A DNA stretch of 64,000 nucleotides. Source: Planktothrix sp. FACHB-1365. Its GTDB lineage: Bacteria > Cyanobacteriota > Cyanobacteriia > Cyanobacteriales > Microcoleaceae. A model generated the notes under the pieces. It did not search any database and was not told the DNA's origin. It worked only from the letters and a program-made list of their open reading frames with translations. Shown here in pieces: positions 1 to 8,034 of this stretch. The stretch covers positions 1-64,000 of the forward strand of contig NZ_JACJSC010000016.1 of assembly GCF_014697575.1 (NCBI RefSeq), given 5' to 3'. Position numbers and translations under genes: made by a program. Position 1 is the stretch's first letter. Each line of letters opens with the position of its first letter.

Positions 1-580
1 AAAAGCAGATAACCCTACATCTAAACCAATTGTTTTATTGGTTGGTTCAGATTGAATCTTAACGTCAATTGAAATCAGAAATTGGCAATAGTAGCCGTCT
101 GCACGTCTAACTAATCTCACTCGTTTAATTTGTTCGGGTTGATAGAAATGCAGATCATAGCTTCCTACTAACCGTAACCGCCCAATCCCTTTTTTATCAG
201 TAAAGGTAATAGCTTTACGAGTTTCTAAGTTTAATTGCCATCCGGTTGTTTTGTACTCAACCGAACGGCAATTCTTTTTGAATTTAGGGAAGCCTTTTTT
301 ACCCGGAACTTTCCGCTTGCAATTATCGTAGAATCGAGCGATAGCTGACCATGCTCTCTCGGCACGCTTATTGTCTAGCCTGAGAATTTAGTTCCGACGC
401 GAATTTAAAGTCATGAGCTAATACACGACAATATTTGTTCAAATCGTACTTATTAACCCCTTTGTTATCCATCCAATATCTTAAACACTTGTTCTGGATG
501 AATTGGGCTGTACGAATCGCTTCATCTATTGCCTTGCTTTGTTGCAATGCGGCTCTAACTTTAAATTCTAAAACCAACAT
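1..580 (-). pseudogene. tnpB: TnpB-like IS200/IS605-family transposase, frameshifted and cut by the window edge
   Basis: An intact frame of 70 codons starts at 580 (MLVLEFKVRA..., then KCLRYWMDN and DLNKYC) and ends at a TAA at 368-370. Shifting the frame by one base there (the extra base is near 370) restores a continuous TnpB reading to position 1: RAERAWSAIARFYDNCK, then KGFPKFKKN, then TIGLDVGLS, whose Asp is the first RuvC catalytic residue. The rest, including the zinc ribbon, lies outside the window. TnpB is the RNA-guided nuclease of IS200/IS605 elements; no TnpA is visible. One added base plus a stop argues for a decayed copy, but a sequencing error or programmed frameshift cannot be excluded. 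The family assignment is secure; functional status is inferred. Confidence 0.85.
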
Positions 581-694
581 TTATGCTACCTATCTCGACC
601 TAAATCTAGGTTAGCACAAGTTTTTGTTTGGTGTCAACTGTTTCTATGTCGTGCCAATCTGGTTTTGTTGCTCGGTTTTTCATCTTTATTCACA

Positions 695-712
695 GCCCGG
701 CGTTAACCGGGC
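695..712. repeat. Hairpin 5' of tnpB, possible IS end structure
   Basis: A perfect 6-bp stem (GCCCGG/CCGGGC) with loop CGTTAA lies 115 bases upstream of the tnpB start. IS200/IS605 elements carry subterminal hairpins at their ends, so this may be the left end. The exact boundary and target site cannot be fixed from one copy. Confidence 0.35.
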
Positions 713-751
713 GGTGTAACGGGAGTCTTCAAACCGAGATCCTAGATAAAG

Positions 752-964
752 TTAACTGATCTGTTCACTCGCACGGCTTAACATGGCTTCATGAAGATGA
801 TCATCATGGAGACGTTCCTGAATTAATAACTCCCGTGCTTGTTCCTGGGTCTGTTCAATCAGATTTTCTTCTTCCGCCGCCCGGTTTCGCATGGTTTCCT
901 GGACGTGTTCTTGGTATTGACGATCTTGAACCAAGAGTTCCCGTGCTTTATCTTGCATGGTCAT
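752..964 (-). CDS. Small charged protein with an internal duplication
   Basis: A 70-residue protein with no signal peptide or membrane segment, very rich in Glu, Gln, Arg and Asp and probably all helical or coiled coil. It is built from two related halves of about 29 residues: QDKARELLVQDRQYQEHV followed by QETM.NRA in the first, and QEQARELLIQERLHDDHL followed by HEAMLSRA in the second. The start is supported by AGGAGA 8 bases upstream. It is transcribed on its own. I do not recognise a function; the shape would suit a small scaffold or RNA/protein-binding helix pair, but that is a guess. Confidence 0.6.
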   Translation of the reverse strand: MTMQDKARELLVQDRQYQEHVQETMRNRAAEEENLIEQTQEQARELLIQERLHDDHLHEAMLSRASEQIS

Positions 965-1288
965 GGCTAGATTCTCCTAAATTCCTGTTTAATATCTCTC
1001 TATCTAAAATTTTTACATAATTTTAGCAAAATGTATCATAAGTAACAGAAATTTTTATAATTTTAGTAAATAAGTATTTCGACTCATGCTGAATAACTCT
1101 AACCCCAGTAGTATCCCCCAACGCTTCGGATAGCTAGAAAGTCCAAATCAAAAATTTTTGCCGTACCTATTGAGAATACTTTGCATTTGAGTTATGCTGA
1201 TCACTATCGGTTGACGGGTAAAAGTAATGGATTATCCCTAGGCTTCCTGTCTCTGTTAGTGAAAATAGATTTCATTTGAGAACAACTT
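965..1288. other. Intergenic region, 324 bp
   Basis: AT-rich gap between divergent genes. A TTGACG at about 1212 could be a -35 box for the downstream plus-strand gene, but no convincing -10 follows. No RNA gene or repeat was recognised. Confidence 0.4.
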
Positions 1289-1543
1289 ATGAACTCATCT
1301 CATCTTGACGAAAGCGCGATTTGTGAAATTTTGGGAATTAACTGGGTAGACCGTTGGCTTGTTTATAAGCGATTACAAGAGTTAGAGATTCCCTGCTGGT
1401 GTCGAATTAACCAACCGTTACAGGTTCAAATTAATACCCCAAAAGATACAATTCAACTCTTGAGCGTCCTCCGACAATTCAGCCAGTCTCATCAAAATTT
1501 AGTCGAGCACTTAGAACACTGTTGGCATTGTCATTCGATTTGA
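1289..1543 (+). CDS. Conserved hypothetical protein, 84 aa, Cys/His-containing
   Basis: A short soluble protein whose N-terminus (ESAICEILGINWVDRWLVY) resembles small proteins seen in many cyanobacteria. It ends in a Cys/His cluster (HLEHCWHCHSI), and another Cys pair (PCWC) lies near residue 36, so metal binding or a disulfide is possible. There is no strong Shine-Dalgarno sequence before the ATG at 1289. No function is known to me. Confidence rests on the protein-like composition and remembered cyanobacterial relatives. Confidence 0.65.
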   Translation: MNSSHLDESAICEILGINWVDRWLVYKRLQELEIPCWCRINQPLQVQINTPKDTIQLLSVLRQFSQSHQNLVEHLEHCWHCHSI

Positions 1544-1685
1544 AATCCCAAAGTTTTTTTAACCTTTTCTAAACTTTTCTGATTAACAGATATTGACTAG
1601 ACTTGAACTTTTTTAAGTTTGTCTATTACTGTTTTCCTTTAAGTACAGCTTGAAATTTTTGTTACTTGTCACCTCCAGTAAACCC

Positions 1686-2390
1686 ATGTATAAATCCAAC
1701 AAAAGCCATACAGAATTCAACTTAACAGGAACAATCAAAAATGTGTGGATAAAAGAAGATAAACCTAAATTAATGACGCTACAAACTCCTGTGGGATTAT
1801 TGCTGATTAAACTGTCTAAAGCAGCGCGGATGATGGGAATTTCTAATTTAGCTCCTGGTCAGGAGGTGCGCGTCAAAGGTCAAAAAAAACAAGATTTTAA
1901 AACCGGAAAGATTAAATTAAAAGCTGAACAGATACTTCCAGCTTTCCCACCCCTATCAACTTTAACTCCTTTATTCGGTGATGAAAGCCCAGAAAGTGCT
2001 TCTGAAAATTTAGTTCTTTCATCCTCTTTGAGTGTTCAAACTTCTACCACTTCTAATATTTTATATTCCCCAATTCAGGAAGACTATAAAACCTCAGAAA
2101 TTTGTCCTTCAGTTATTCCCGGTGAACCGGTACAACAGCCTGCGGTTAAACCCGCTAAAATCTTAATTTGTCAAAAATCCGATTGTCGTAAACGGGGAGG
2201 CGATGCGATTTGTACGCTATTGCAACAAGAATTAGCTCAACGGGGATTAGAAGATCAGGTAACAATTCAAAAAACAGGATGTTTGAAAAAATGTAAAGCT
2301 GGCCCTAATCTGGTGATGTTACCGGATAAAACCCGTTATAGTAAAGTTGAACCGGAAAAAATTCCCGCGTTGATTGAACAACATTTTTAA
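1686..2390 (+). CDS. (2Fe-2S) ferredoxin-domain protein with N-terminal OB-like domain
   Basis: Two parts are visible. Residues 1-95 or so (FNLTGTIKNVWI..., APGQEVRVKG, KTGKIKLKAEQI) look like a small beta-barrel binding domain. After a Ser/Thr/Pro-rich linker, the last 80 residues form a thioredoxin-like [2Fe-2S] domain with CQKSDCRKRGG and TGCLKKCKAGP, giving the C-X4-C plus C-X3-C ligand pattern. The ATG at 1686 is preferred; the frame is open back to a TTG at 1650, but the extra residues do not look conserved. Proteins of this architecture are common in cyanobacteria, with an unknown but presumably redox or metal-sensing role. It is a single-gene unit. Confidence 0.8.
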   Translation: MYKSNKSHTEFNLTGTIKNVWIKEDKPKLMTLQTPVGLLLIKLSKAARMMGISNLAPGQEVRVKGQKKQDFKTGKIKLKAEQILPAFPPLSTLTPLFGDESPESASENLVLSSSLSVQTSTTSNILYSPIQEDYKTSEICPSVIPGEPVQQPAVKPAKILICQKSDCRKRGGDAICTLLQQELAQRGLEDQVTIQKTGCLKKCKAGPNLVMLPDKTRYSKVEPEKIPALIEQHF

Positions 2391-2426
2391 AAAAATTTAG
2401 GATACGGGAGACTTAAGAAAGAAAGA

Positions 2427-2454
2427 TTGATCGGGGTTGTTCTTCTCCTATAAT
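2427..2454 (+). promoter_or_regulatory. Predicted sigma-70 type promoter of the first duplicated gene
   Basis: TTGATC (2427-2432), a 16-base spacer and TATAAT (2449-2454). The -10 box and the following 40 bases, ending in the AGGAGA ribosome site before the ATG at 2498, recur before the paralogue at 3542 (TATAAT at 3493-3498), where the -35 box is not conserved. Confidence 0.5.
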
Positions 2455-2497
2455 TTGGAAATTAACCCGTTATTCAAAAGTAGAATAGGAGATAACA

Positions 2498-3022
2498 ATG
2501 CCTCCAGAAATTAAGATGAAACGTTCAGCAATTAAGTTTCTACCTCAATCTCAGGAAGTTAGCCAGCCTGGTCGCAGGGGACGATATCAAGAGGAACAAC
2601 CCTATCTTCAGGGTGTCTTTGCTTGGTCAGATGAAGATGCAACGGCAATTGCGAAAGTAAAGTTTTTTTCCTATGAAGAACTTATAGTAGCCTGGACTAT
2701 TGCAGAAGAAGGAAAAGGTATTCTTGTTGTTGGCGATTACGTCGAGCCCAAAAATAGCTATGATGACAAAATTATTCGTTTATCTAATGCGCGAATTGCT
2801 CGTTATGATGCGAATGGAAAGTTTGAGCTTACAATTCCAGGCGAATCAGAACCTGAGATCCTAGAAGGAAATCCAAAAGATCTAGTAATCCTAGAAGTAG
2901 TTGGTCGTGTCGAGTTGATTCGACCCTCTATGTCAACTTCCGGTGGTTCTGGTCGCCAATCAGGTCTTAGACAAAGGCACGCTTTACGAAAACAACAACA
3001 AGAAAATCAAACACCTAGCTGA
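2498..3022 (+). CDS. Hypothetical protein, 174 aa, paralogue of the gene at 3542
   Basis: A soluble protein starting MPPEIKMKRSAIKFLPQS, preceded by a good ribosome site (AGGAGA, 7 bases before the ATG). It has no signal peptide or membrane segment. The region at about residues 35-60 (YLQGVFAWSDEDA) and the segment NARIARYDANGKFELTIPG are shared with the paralogue. The C-terminus is a low-complexity basic tail rich in Gly, Ser, Arg and Gln (STSGGSGRQSGLRQRHAL). I do not recognise the family. Being duplicated in tandem with its own control region suggests dosage or specificity variation. No function should be assigned. Confidence 0.75.
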   Translation: MPPEIKMKRSAIKFLPQSQEVSQPGRRGRYQEEQPYLQGVFAWSDEDATAIAKVKFFSYEELIVAWTIAEEGKGILVVGDYVEPKNSYDDKIIRLSNARIARYDANGKFELTIPGESEPEILEGNPKDLVILEVVGRVELIRPSMSTSGGSGRQSGLRQRHALRKQQQENQTPS

Positions 3023-3188
3023 AAGAAATAGGGTTTCTGTTTTAAACTCAGATTTTTTCAGAAACCTTTTTTGCGAGATGATTTGAGTTTTTTTGATAAC
3101 TAAAACCAATAAATTGCGGATACTTGTTTTAAATTTTAAAAGAATTCGAGAAAAATTGGATTTTTTATTGAAAATGGCTGGCAATTAC

Positions 3189-3219
3189 TTGACGAAACCA
3201 TAGGGGTTTGAGGTATACT
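3189..3219 (+). promoter_or_regulatory. Predicted promoter, copy 1 of a duplicated leader
   Basis: TTGACG (3189-3194) and TATACT (3214-3219) with a 19-base spacer, longer than ideal. The same element recurs at 4258-4288 in front of tkt. It would transcribe the 37-codon ORF at 3316 and the paralogue at 3542. Confidence 0.45.
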
Positions 3220-3315
3220 AAAAAAAACACACCCAAGGGGTTATTGTGTCTATAGGCAAAAATAGAGGCTAAAACCCTTTAAACTCGTTCAAGATTGAGA
3301 AAATTTAATCGGTTT

Positions 3316-3429
3316 ATGGCTGCTGCGATGCACGAGTTTTTTGAAGAAAAAGTCAAGTCGTGGATCGGGGTATTGACAAAATTGATAAATTGTGCATCAG
3401 CTAAAAAATCAAGTTTCACGGAAAATTAA
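3316..3429 (+). CDS. Possible 37-aa small protein, copy 1
   Basis: An ATG-to-TAA frame of 37 codons, beginning MAAAMHEFFEEKVKSW and continuing IGVLTKLINCASAKK. The middle could form an amphipathic helix. The copy at 4384 keeps the same frame, start and stop with only one amino acid change (Leu23 to Ser). There is no strong Shine-Dalgarno sequence. The frame also overlaps an inverted repeat (GCTG-CG-ATGCAC at 3322-3333 with GTGCATCAGC at 3392-3401), so the conserved entity could be an RNA instead. The duplication is recent enough that frame conservation alone proves little. Confidence 0.4.
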   Translation: MAAAMHEFFEEKVKSWIGVLTKLINCASAKKSSFTEN

Positions 3430-3541
3430 AAATTGGGTTGCTTGCGTGTCCCAAGTGGTGAGAAGAAACGTTAGTCTTGCTTGTTCTTCTCCTATAATTT
3501 GGAAATTAACCCGTTATTCAAAAGTAGAATAGGAGAGGACG

Positions 3542-4075
3542 ATGCCCCCAGAAATTAAAATGAAACTTTCAGCAATTAAGTTTCTGCCTCAATCTGAGGA
3601 AGTTGAAGTTAACCAGTCTAATTCTAAGGAACAACGATATCGAGATCGAGAAGAACGGAAATATCTTCAGGGTATCTTTGCTGGGTCAGATGAAGATGCG
3701 AAGGGAATTGCCAGAGTTTGGTTTTGTTCCAATCAAGAACTTAAACTAGCCTCGAAGCTTGCTCAAGAAGGCATGGGTGTTCTCGTTGTTGGCGATGAAA
3801 AGGAGATTGACTCTGGCAAGAAAACTATTGGTTTAGAAAATGCGCGAATTGCTCGTTATGATGCGAATGGAAAGTTTGAGCTTACAATTCCAGGCCAATC
3901 AGAACCTGAGATCCTAGAAGGAAATCCAAAAGATTTAGTAATCCTAGAAGTAGTTGGTCGTGTCGAGTTAATTCAACCTTCTATGTCAACTTCCGGTGGT
4001 TCTGGTCGCACATCAGGTCTTAAGCAAAGGCACGCTTTACCAAAACAACAACAAGAAAATCAAACACCTAGTTGA
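3542..4075 (+). CDS. Hypothetical protein, 177 aa, paralogue of the gene at 2498
   Basis: Same N-terminus as its upstream neighbour (MPPEIKMKLSAIKFLPQS) and nearly the same residues from NARIARYDANGKFEL to the end. In between, about residues 20-95 differ strongly (many charged substitutions, for example ARVWFCSNQELKLASKLA against AKVKFFSYEELIVAWTIA). The ribosome site AGGAGAGGACG-ATG is strong. Function unknown. The pattern of conserved ends and a diverged centre suggests either relaxed or diversifying selection on the central domain, or gene conversion of the ends. Confidence 0.75.
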   Translation: MPPEIKMKLSAIKFLPQSEEVEVNQSNSKEQRYRDREERKYLQGIFAGSDEDAKGIARVWFCSNQELKLASKLAQEGMGVLVVGDEKEIDSGKKTIGLENARIARYDANGKFELTIPGQSEPEILEGNPKDLVILEVVGRVELIQPSMSTSGGSGRTSGLKQRHALPKQQQENQTPS

Positions 4076-4257
4076 AAGAAATAGGGTTTCTACATCAGAA
4101 TTTATATTTCATCTTCAACATTTCAGGAGAAACCCGGTTTCTGTAAGCGACCAACAACTTGATATTAAATATTCTTATTAGTAAAGGTATTATTCTTTTA
4201 AATTTTAAAAGAATTTGAGAAAAATCGGATTTTTTATTGAAAATGGCTTGCAATTAC

Positions 4258-4288
4258 TTGACGAAACCATAGGGGTTTGAGGTATACT
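4258..4288 (+). promoter_or_regulatory. Predicted promoter of tkt, copy 2 of the duplicated leader
   Basis: TTGACG (4258-4263), 19-base spacer, TATACT (4283-4288). Transcription from here would give transketolase an untranslated leader of about 350 bases containing the 37-codon ORF at 4384. Confidence 0.5.
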
Positions 4289-4383
4289 AAAAAAACGCAG
4301 CCAAGGGCTTATTGTGTCTATAGGCAAAAATAGAGGCTAAAACCCTTTAAAATTGTTCAAGATTGAGAAAATTTAATTGGTTT

Positions 4384-4497
4384 ATGGCTGCTGCGATGCA
4401 CGAGTTTTTTGAAGAAAAAGTCAAGTCGTGGATCGGGGTATTGACAAAATCAATAAATTGTGCATCAGCTAAAAAATCAAGTTTCACGGAAAATTAA
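4384..4497 (+). CDS. Possible 37-aa small protein, copy 2 (tkt leader)
   Basis: Same frame as the ORF at 3316 with TCA replacing TTG at codon 23, a double base change. It lies in the presumed leader of tkt, ending 152 bases before the tkt start. It could be a small protein, a regulatory upstream ORF, or a chance frame in a structured leader; the sequence alone does not decide. Confidence 0.4.
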   Translation: MAAAMHEFFEEKVKSWIGVLTKSINCASAKKSSFTEN

Positions 4498-4649
4498 GAA
4501 TTGGGTTGCTTGCGTGTCCCAAGTGGTGAGATGATTGAGATGCAGTCTGAGGGGAATTCCAGAGCCACTTATGGCGTAGAATCTGAACTCGTTGAGATTC
4601 GATGCTTCGGCACTCACGCACTCACTAAAGTCTACAGATAAAAATAATT

Positions 4650-6644
4650 ATGGCTTCACTTGAAGAACTTTGCATAAATTCGATTCGCTTCCTAGCCATT
4701 GATGCCGTAGAAAAGGCAAAATCTGGCCACCCTGGATTACCGATGGGTGCTGCGCCGATGGCCTTTGTGTTGTGGGATCGGTTTATGCGGTTCAATCCCA
4801 AAAATCCTAAATGGTATAACCGCGATCGCTTCGTGCTCTCAGCCGGTCATGGCTCAATGTTGCAGTATGCCCTGCTGTATCTGATGGGATACGATAGCGT
4901 TTCCTTAGATGATATCAAAAACTTCCGTCAGTGGGGGTCTAAGACTCCTGGCCACCCGGAAAACTTTGTCACCGCCGGGGTAGAAGTTACCACTGGCCCA
5001 TTAGGTCAAGGGATTGCCAATGGGGTTGGGTTAGCTATGGCCGAAGCCCACATGGCTGCGACCTTCAATAAACCCGATGCCAACTTGGTAGACCATTATA
5101 CCTATGTGATCTTAGGGGATGGTTGCAACATGGAAGGGGTTTCGGGTGAAGCTTGTTCTTTAGCCGGACACCTGGGACTTGGTAAATTAATTGCCCTCTA
5201 CGACGATAACCATATTTCCATTGATGGAAATACCGAGATTTCTTTTACCGAAGATGTCAGCAAACGCTTTGAAACCTATGGTTGGCACGTTCAGCACGTT
5301 GAAAATGGCAACACGGATTTAGATGCCATTGCAGATGCCATTGCCAAAGCGAAGGAAGTCACCGATAAACCGTCTTTCATTAAAGTTACCACCATCATTG
5401 GGTATGGTTCTCCCAATAAAGCCAACACTGCTGGAGTTCATGGAGCGGCGTTAGGGGGAGATGAAGTGGCAGCTACCCGTAAAAATCTGGGTTGGGGTTA
5501 TGAACCTTTTGTCGTTCCCGATGATGCCTTAGCTCATTTCCGTAAAGCCGTTGAACGCGGGGCGAATCTGGAAGGAGAATGGAGCAAAACTTGGGAAAAC
5601 TACAAAGCCAAATATCCCCAAGAAGCCGCTGAATTTGAACGTCGCATTAGCGGAAAACTCCCCGAAGGCTGGGAAAAAGCCCTTCCAACCTTTACCCCGG
5701 AAGAAAAAGGCAAAGCCACCCGTCAATATTCTGAAGGATGTCTAAATGCCTTAGCTCCCGCTATCCCCGAATTAATTGGAGGTTCAGCCGACTTAACCCA
5801 CTCCAACTTAACGGAGATGAAGGGCTTTGGTAATTTCCAAAAAGGACAATATCAAAACCGTAACCTGCGTTTCGGTGTCCGGGAACACGGAATGGGTGCA
5901 ATTTGTAATGGCATTGGTCTGCATTACTCTGGCTTAATTCCCTATTGCGCGACATTCTTAGTCTTCGCGGACTATATGCGGGCGGCGATTCGTTTATCCG
6001 CCTTATCAGAAATCGGGGTGATCTATGTGATGACCCACGACTCTATCGCCCTTGGGGAAGATGGCCCCACCCACCAACCTGTAGAAACCATTGCCTCCTT
6101 ACGAGCAATTCCTGACCTGTTGGTGATGCGTCCGGCGGATGGAAACGAAACCTCTGGGGCTTATAAAGTCGCCGTTGAAAATCGGAATCGTCCCACGCTG
6201 ATTGCGTTAACTCGTCAAGCGTTACCGAACTTAAAAGGTAGTTCTATTGATGTGGTCAGCAAAGGAGCTTATGTTCTGTCTGACTCTGAAGGCACTCCCG
6301 ATTTAATTCTGATCGCAACGGGAAGCGAAGTGTCTCTGTGTGTGGAAGCCGCCGCTAAATTAACCGCCGAAGGCAAGAAAGTTCGGGTGGTTTCTATGCC
6401 CTGTTGGGAACTGTTTGAAGAACAAGATGCAGCTTACAAAGAATCTGTGTTACCGAAAGCTGTCACCAAACGGTTAGCGGTAGAAGCTGCCAGCAGTTTC
6501 GGTTGGCAACGTTATATTGGTGATCAAGGCGACATGATCAGTATTGATCGCTTTGGTGCTTCTGCTCCGGGTAACGTGTTGATGGAGAAATTTGGTTTCA
6601 CCCTGGATAATGTTTTAGACAAAGCGAAAGCGTTATTAGGTTAA
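4650..6644 (+). CDS. tkt: Transketolase
   Basis: Thiamine-diphosphate enzyme transferring two-carbon ketol units in the Calvin-Benson and pentose-phosphate cycles, cytosolic. At 664 residues it has the full family length. Visible motifs: [14 protein letters not shown] at the N-terminus, the diphosphate-binding GDGCNMEG (156-163) followed by the conserved NHISIDG, then [12 protein letters not shown] in the pyrimidine domain, [14 protein letters not shown] with its catalytic Glu, and [17 protein letters not shown]. The C-terminal domain is complete. The start is fixed by homology ([19 protein letters not shown]); no strong ribosome site precedes it. A clear terminator follows at 6720. Confidence 0.98.
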   Translation: MASLEELCINSIRFLAIDAVEKAKSGHPGLPMGAAPMAFVLWDRFMRFNPKNPKWYNRDRFVLSAGHGSMLQYALLYLMGYDSVSLDDIKNFRQWGSKTPGHPENFVTAGVEVTTGPLGQGIANGVGLAMAEAHMAATFNKPDANLVDHYTYVILGDGCNMEGVSGEACSLAGHLGLGKLIALYDDNHISIDGNTEISFTEDVSKRFETYGWHVQHVENGNTDLDAIADAIAKAKEVTDKPSFIKVTTIIGYGSPNKANTAGVHGAALGGDEVAATRKNLGWGYEPFVVPDDALAHFRKAVERGANLEGEWSKTWENYKAKYPQEAAEFERRISGKLPEGWEKALPTFTPEEKGKATRQYSEGCLNALAPAIPELIGGSADLTHSNLTEMKGFGNFQKGQYQNRNLRFGVREHGMGAICNGIGLHYSGLIPYCATFLVFADYMRAAIRLSALSEIGVIYVMTHDSIALGEDGPTHQPVETIASLRAIPDLLVMRPADGNETSGAYKVAVENRNRPTLIALTRQALPNLKGSSIDVVSKGAYVLSDSEGTPDLILIATGSEVSLCVEAAAKLTAEGKKVRVVSMPCWELFEEQDAAYKESVLPKAVTKRLAVEAASSFGWQRYIGDQGDMISIDRFGASAPGNVLMEKFGFTLDNVLDKAKALLG

Positions 6645-6719
6645 GCCTAAAGTTTAGGGGAATAGGGAACAGGAAAGAGTTTTTCCTCCTGTCTCCTGTT
6701 TCCTCTCTTCTTATTATTG

Positions 6720-6747
6720 AGTGCGGTCATCTACCGCACTTTTTTTA
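6720..6747 (+). terminator. Rho-independent terminator of tkt
   Basis: Stem AGTGCGGT/ACCGCACT with a short CATCT loop followed by a run of T. The T run overlaps the stop codon end of the convergent thioredoxin gene, so the two transcription units meet here. Confidence 0.85.
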
Positions 6748-7335
6748 TTGAACTTGAGCGCCATGAGAACGGGGGTCAACCGTACTAGGTTTATCGGGAG
6801 TTAGTGGGGAATTAAAGGCAGAAACTTGGCCTATTGATTGAGTATAGGGGAGAGGATTTTCAGCGATTAAAGCGTCTAAATTTGCTTCTAGGATATTCCG
6901 GGGAATTTCACCAATAGTTTGTGCAATGGTATCAGCATTTTGATTCAAATAAACAAAATGAGGAATTCCATCAACTCGATATTTCAGCAGTTCAGGCAAC
7001 CATTTACTATTATCCACATTCAACATAACAAAATTCAGTTGTTCAGCATATTGCTGTTTAATTTCATGCAATTCTGGGGCCATCGCTTGGCAACTGGTAC
7101 ACCAATTAGCATAAAATTCAATTAAGGTGGGTTTTCCATTCCTCAAGGCGACATCCATCGGAACAGATTCTTCTGCGAGTTGAGGAAGAGAGGTTGATGT
7201 CGCATCCATCCGTACCCCCAGGAAAACGGCTACAGCCAAAATAATCGCAGCCATGGCAATTAAAAAGTTTCTAATGCGTTTGGCTAAATCAGAGGGTTGA
7301 GTTGATGTTGTTGAATGCAATGGATTTTCGTTCAT
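6745..7335 (-). CDS. txlA: Thylakoid-type thioredoxin-like protein (TxlA/HCF164 family)
   Basis: A membrane-anchored thioredoxin. A short N-terminal cytoplasmic tail is followed by one transmembrane helix (FLIAMAAIILAVAVFLGV) and then a thioredoxin fold with the active site ANWCTSCQAMAP and the cis-Pro segment VDGIPHFVYL. HCF164/TxlA proteins pass reducing equivalents across the thylakoid membrane and are needed for cytochrome b6f assembly in plants and cyanobacteria. The frame is open to a GTG at 7359; the ATG at 7335 (MNENPLHSTT) fits the family better. It is convergent with tkt and shares its terminator region. Confidence 0.9.
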   Translation of the reverse strand: MNENPLHSTTSTQPSDLAKRIRNFLIAMAAIILAVAVFLGVRMDATSTSLPQLAEESVPMDVALRNGKPTLIEFYANWCTSCQAMAPELHEIKQQYAEQLNFVMLNVDNSKWLPELLKYRVDGIPHFVYLNQNADTIAQTIGEIPRNILEANLDALIAENPLPYTQSIGQVSAFNSPLTPDKPSTVDPRSHGAQVQ

Positions 7336-7540
7336 GTTCCTAAAATAAAAAATGATCACCTATCCTAGGAATGAGACAGGCGCAGAAAGAATTCACGGCT
7401 GACTCTAACTCCTAGCTTCTGATTATTTTAGTTTAACTATATTTTTCTGAAAATTTTTAACAATTCCCTTGAAGTTGCAGTAAAATAGGATCAAAATAAA
7501 TTAGCTATAAAAATAGTCCCAAAAAGTGTAATAGCTATAA

Positions 7541-7570
7541 ATTCGTAATTCGTAATTCGTAATTCGTAAT
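7541..7570. repeat. Short tandem repeat, 7-bp unit
   Basis: Four copies of ATTCGTA in a row, ending 17 bases before the ferredoxin gene start. Heptanucleotide arrays of this sort (STRR) are common in filamentous cyanobacteria. Confidence 0.85.
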
Positions 7571-7586
7571 TTTTAATTTTATAACA

Positions 7587-7991
7587 ATGAAAAAAAGAGT
7601 CACTTTAACCTTTCCCAAACGCTCTATTCAAATGCCGATTACCTATCGATTGGCAAAAGATTTTAATGTGGCTGCTAATATTATTCGGGCTCAAGTCGCC
7701 CCCAATCAAGAGGGAAAATTAGTGGTAGAATTGTCAGGGGATATTGATGAATTAGAAGCCGCTATTGAATGGATGCAAACTCAAAATATTGGGGTTTCTT
7801 TAGTAGGACGAGAGATTTTAATTGATGAAGAAAGTTGTGTTGATTGTGGATTATGTACTGGAGTTTGTCCGACAGAAGCCTTAACGCTTAATCCTGAAAC
7901 CTTTTATTTGACGTTTACCCGTTCCCGATGTATTGTTTGTGAACAATGTATTCCCACCTGTCCCGTTCAAGCGATTTCTACGAATCTCTAA
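7587..7991 (+). CDS. NIL-domain ferredoxin with two [4Fe-4S] clusters
   Basis: 134 residues. Residues 1-75 form a NIL domain (the small ACT-like fold first seen in methionine ABC transporters), and residues 80-134 a bacterial 2x[4Fe-4S] ferredoxin with CVDCGLCTGVCP and CIVCEQCIPTCP, eight ligands in all. This fusion is common in cyanobacteria, where some members are linked to sulfur-compound or homocysteine chemistry; that link is family knowledge and is not shown here. The start ATG lies directly after an ATTCGTA repeat array, with no clear ribosome site. Confidence 0.9.
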   Translation: MKKRVTLTFPKRSIQMPITYRLAKDFNVAANIIRAQVAPNQEGKLVVELSGDIDELEAAIEWMQTQNIGVSLVGREILIDEESCVDCGLCTGVCPTEALTLNPETFYLTFTRSRCIVCEQCIPTCPVQAISTNL

Positions 7992-8034
7992 ACGGGAATT
8001 CAATACAAAACTTGTTTTTTCTCTTAATTTTTCA

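Larger units (their letters stand above)
2437..3472 (+). repeat. Tandem duplication, copy 1 (about 1.04 kb)
   Basis: The unit holds a promoter/5' UTR, a gene of 174 codons, a second promoter (3189-3219) and a 37-codon ORF. It is repeated from 3481 to 4531 in the same orientation. Both the noncoding parts and the 3' half of the gene are nearly identical between copies; the 5' halves of the genes have diverged. Confidence 0.85.
3481..4531 (+). repeat. Tandem duplication, copy 2
   Basis: Second copy of the 2437-3472 unit, 8 bases after the first. Its downstream part replaces or forms the leader of the transketolase gene, since the repeated sequence stops about 120 bases before the tkt ATG. Confidence 0.85.

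Noticed and set aside
5529-5955. Several open frames on both strands inside tkt, and similar ones inside nifJ, hoxF and hoxH
   Set aside because: They are shadows of conserved coding sequence in other frames, with no homology and no ribosome sites.
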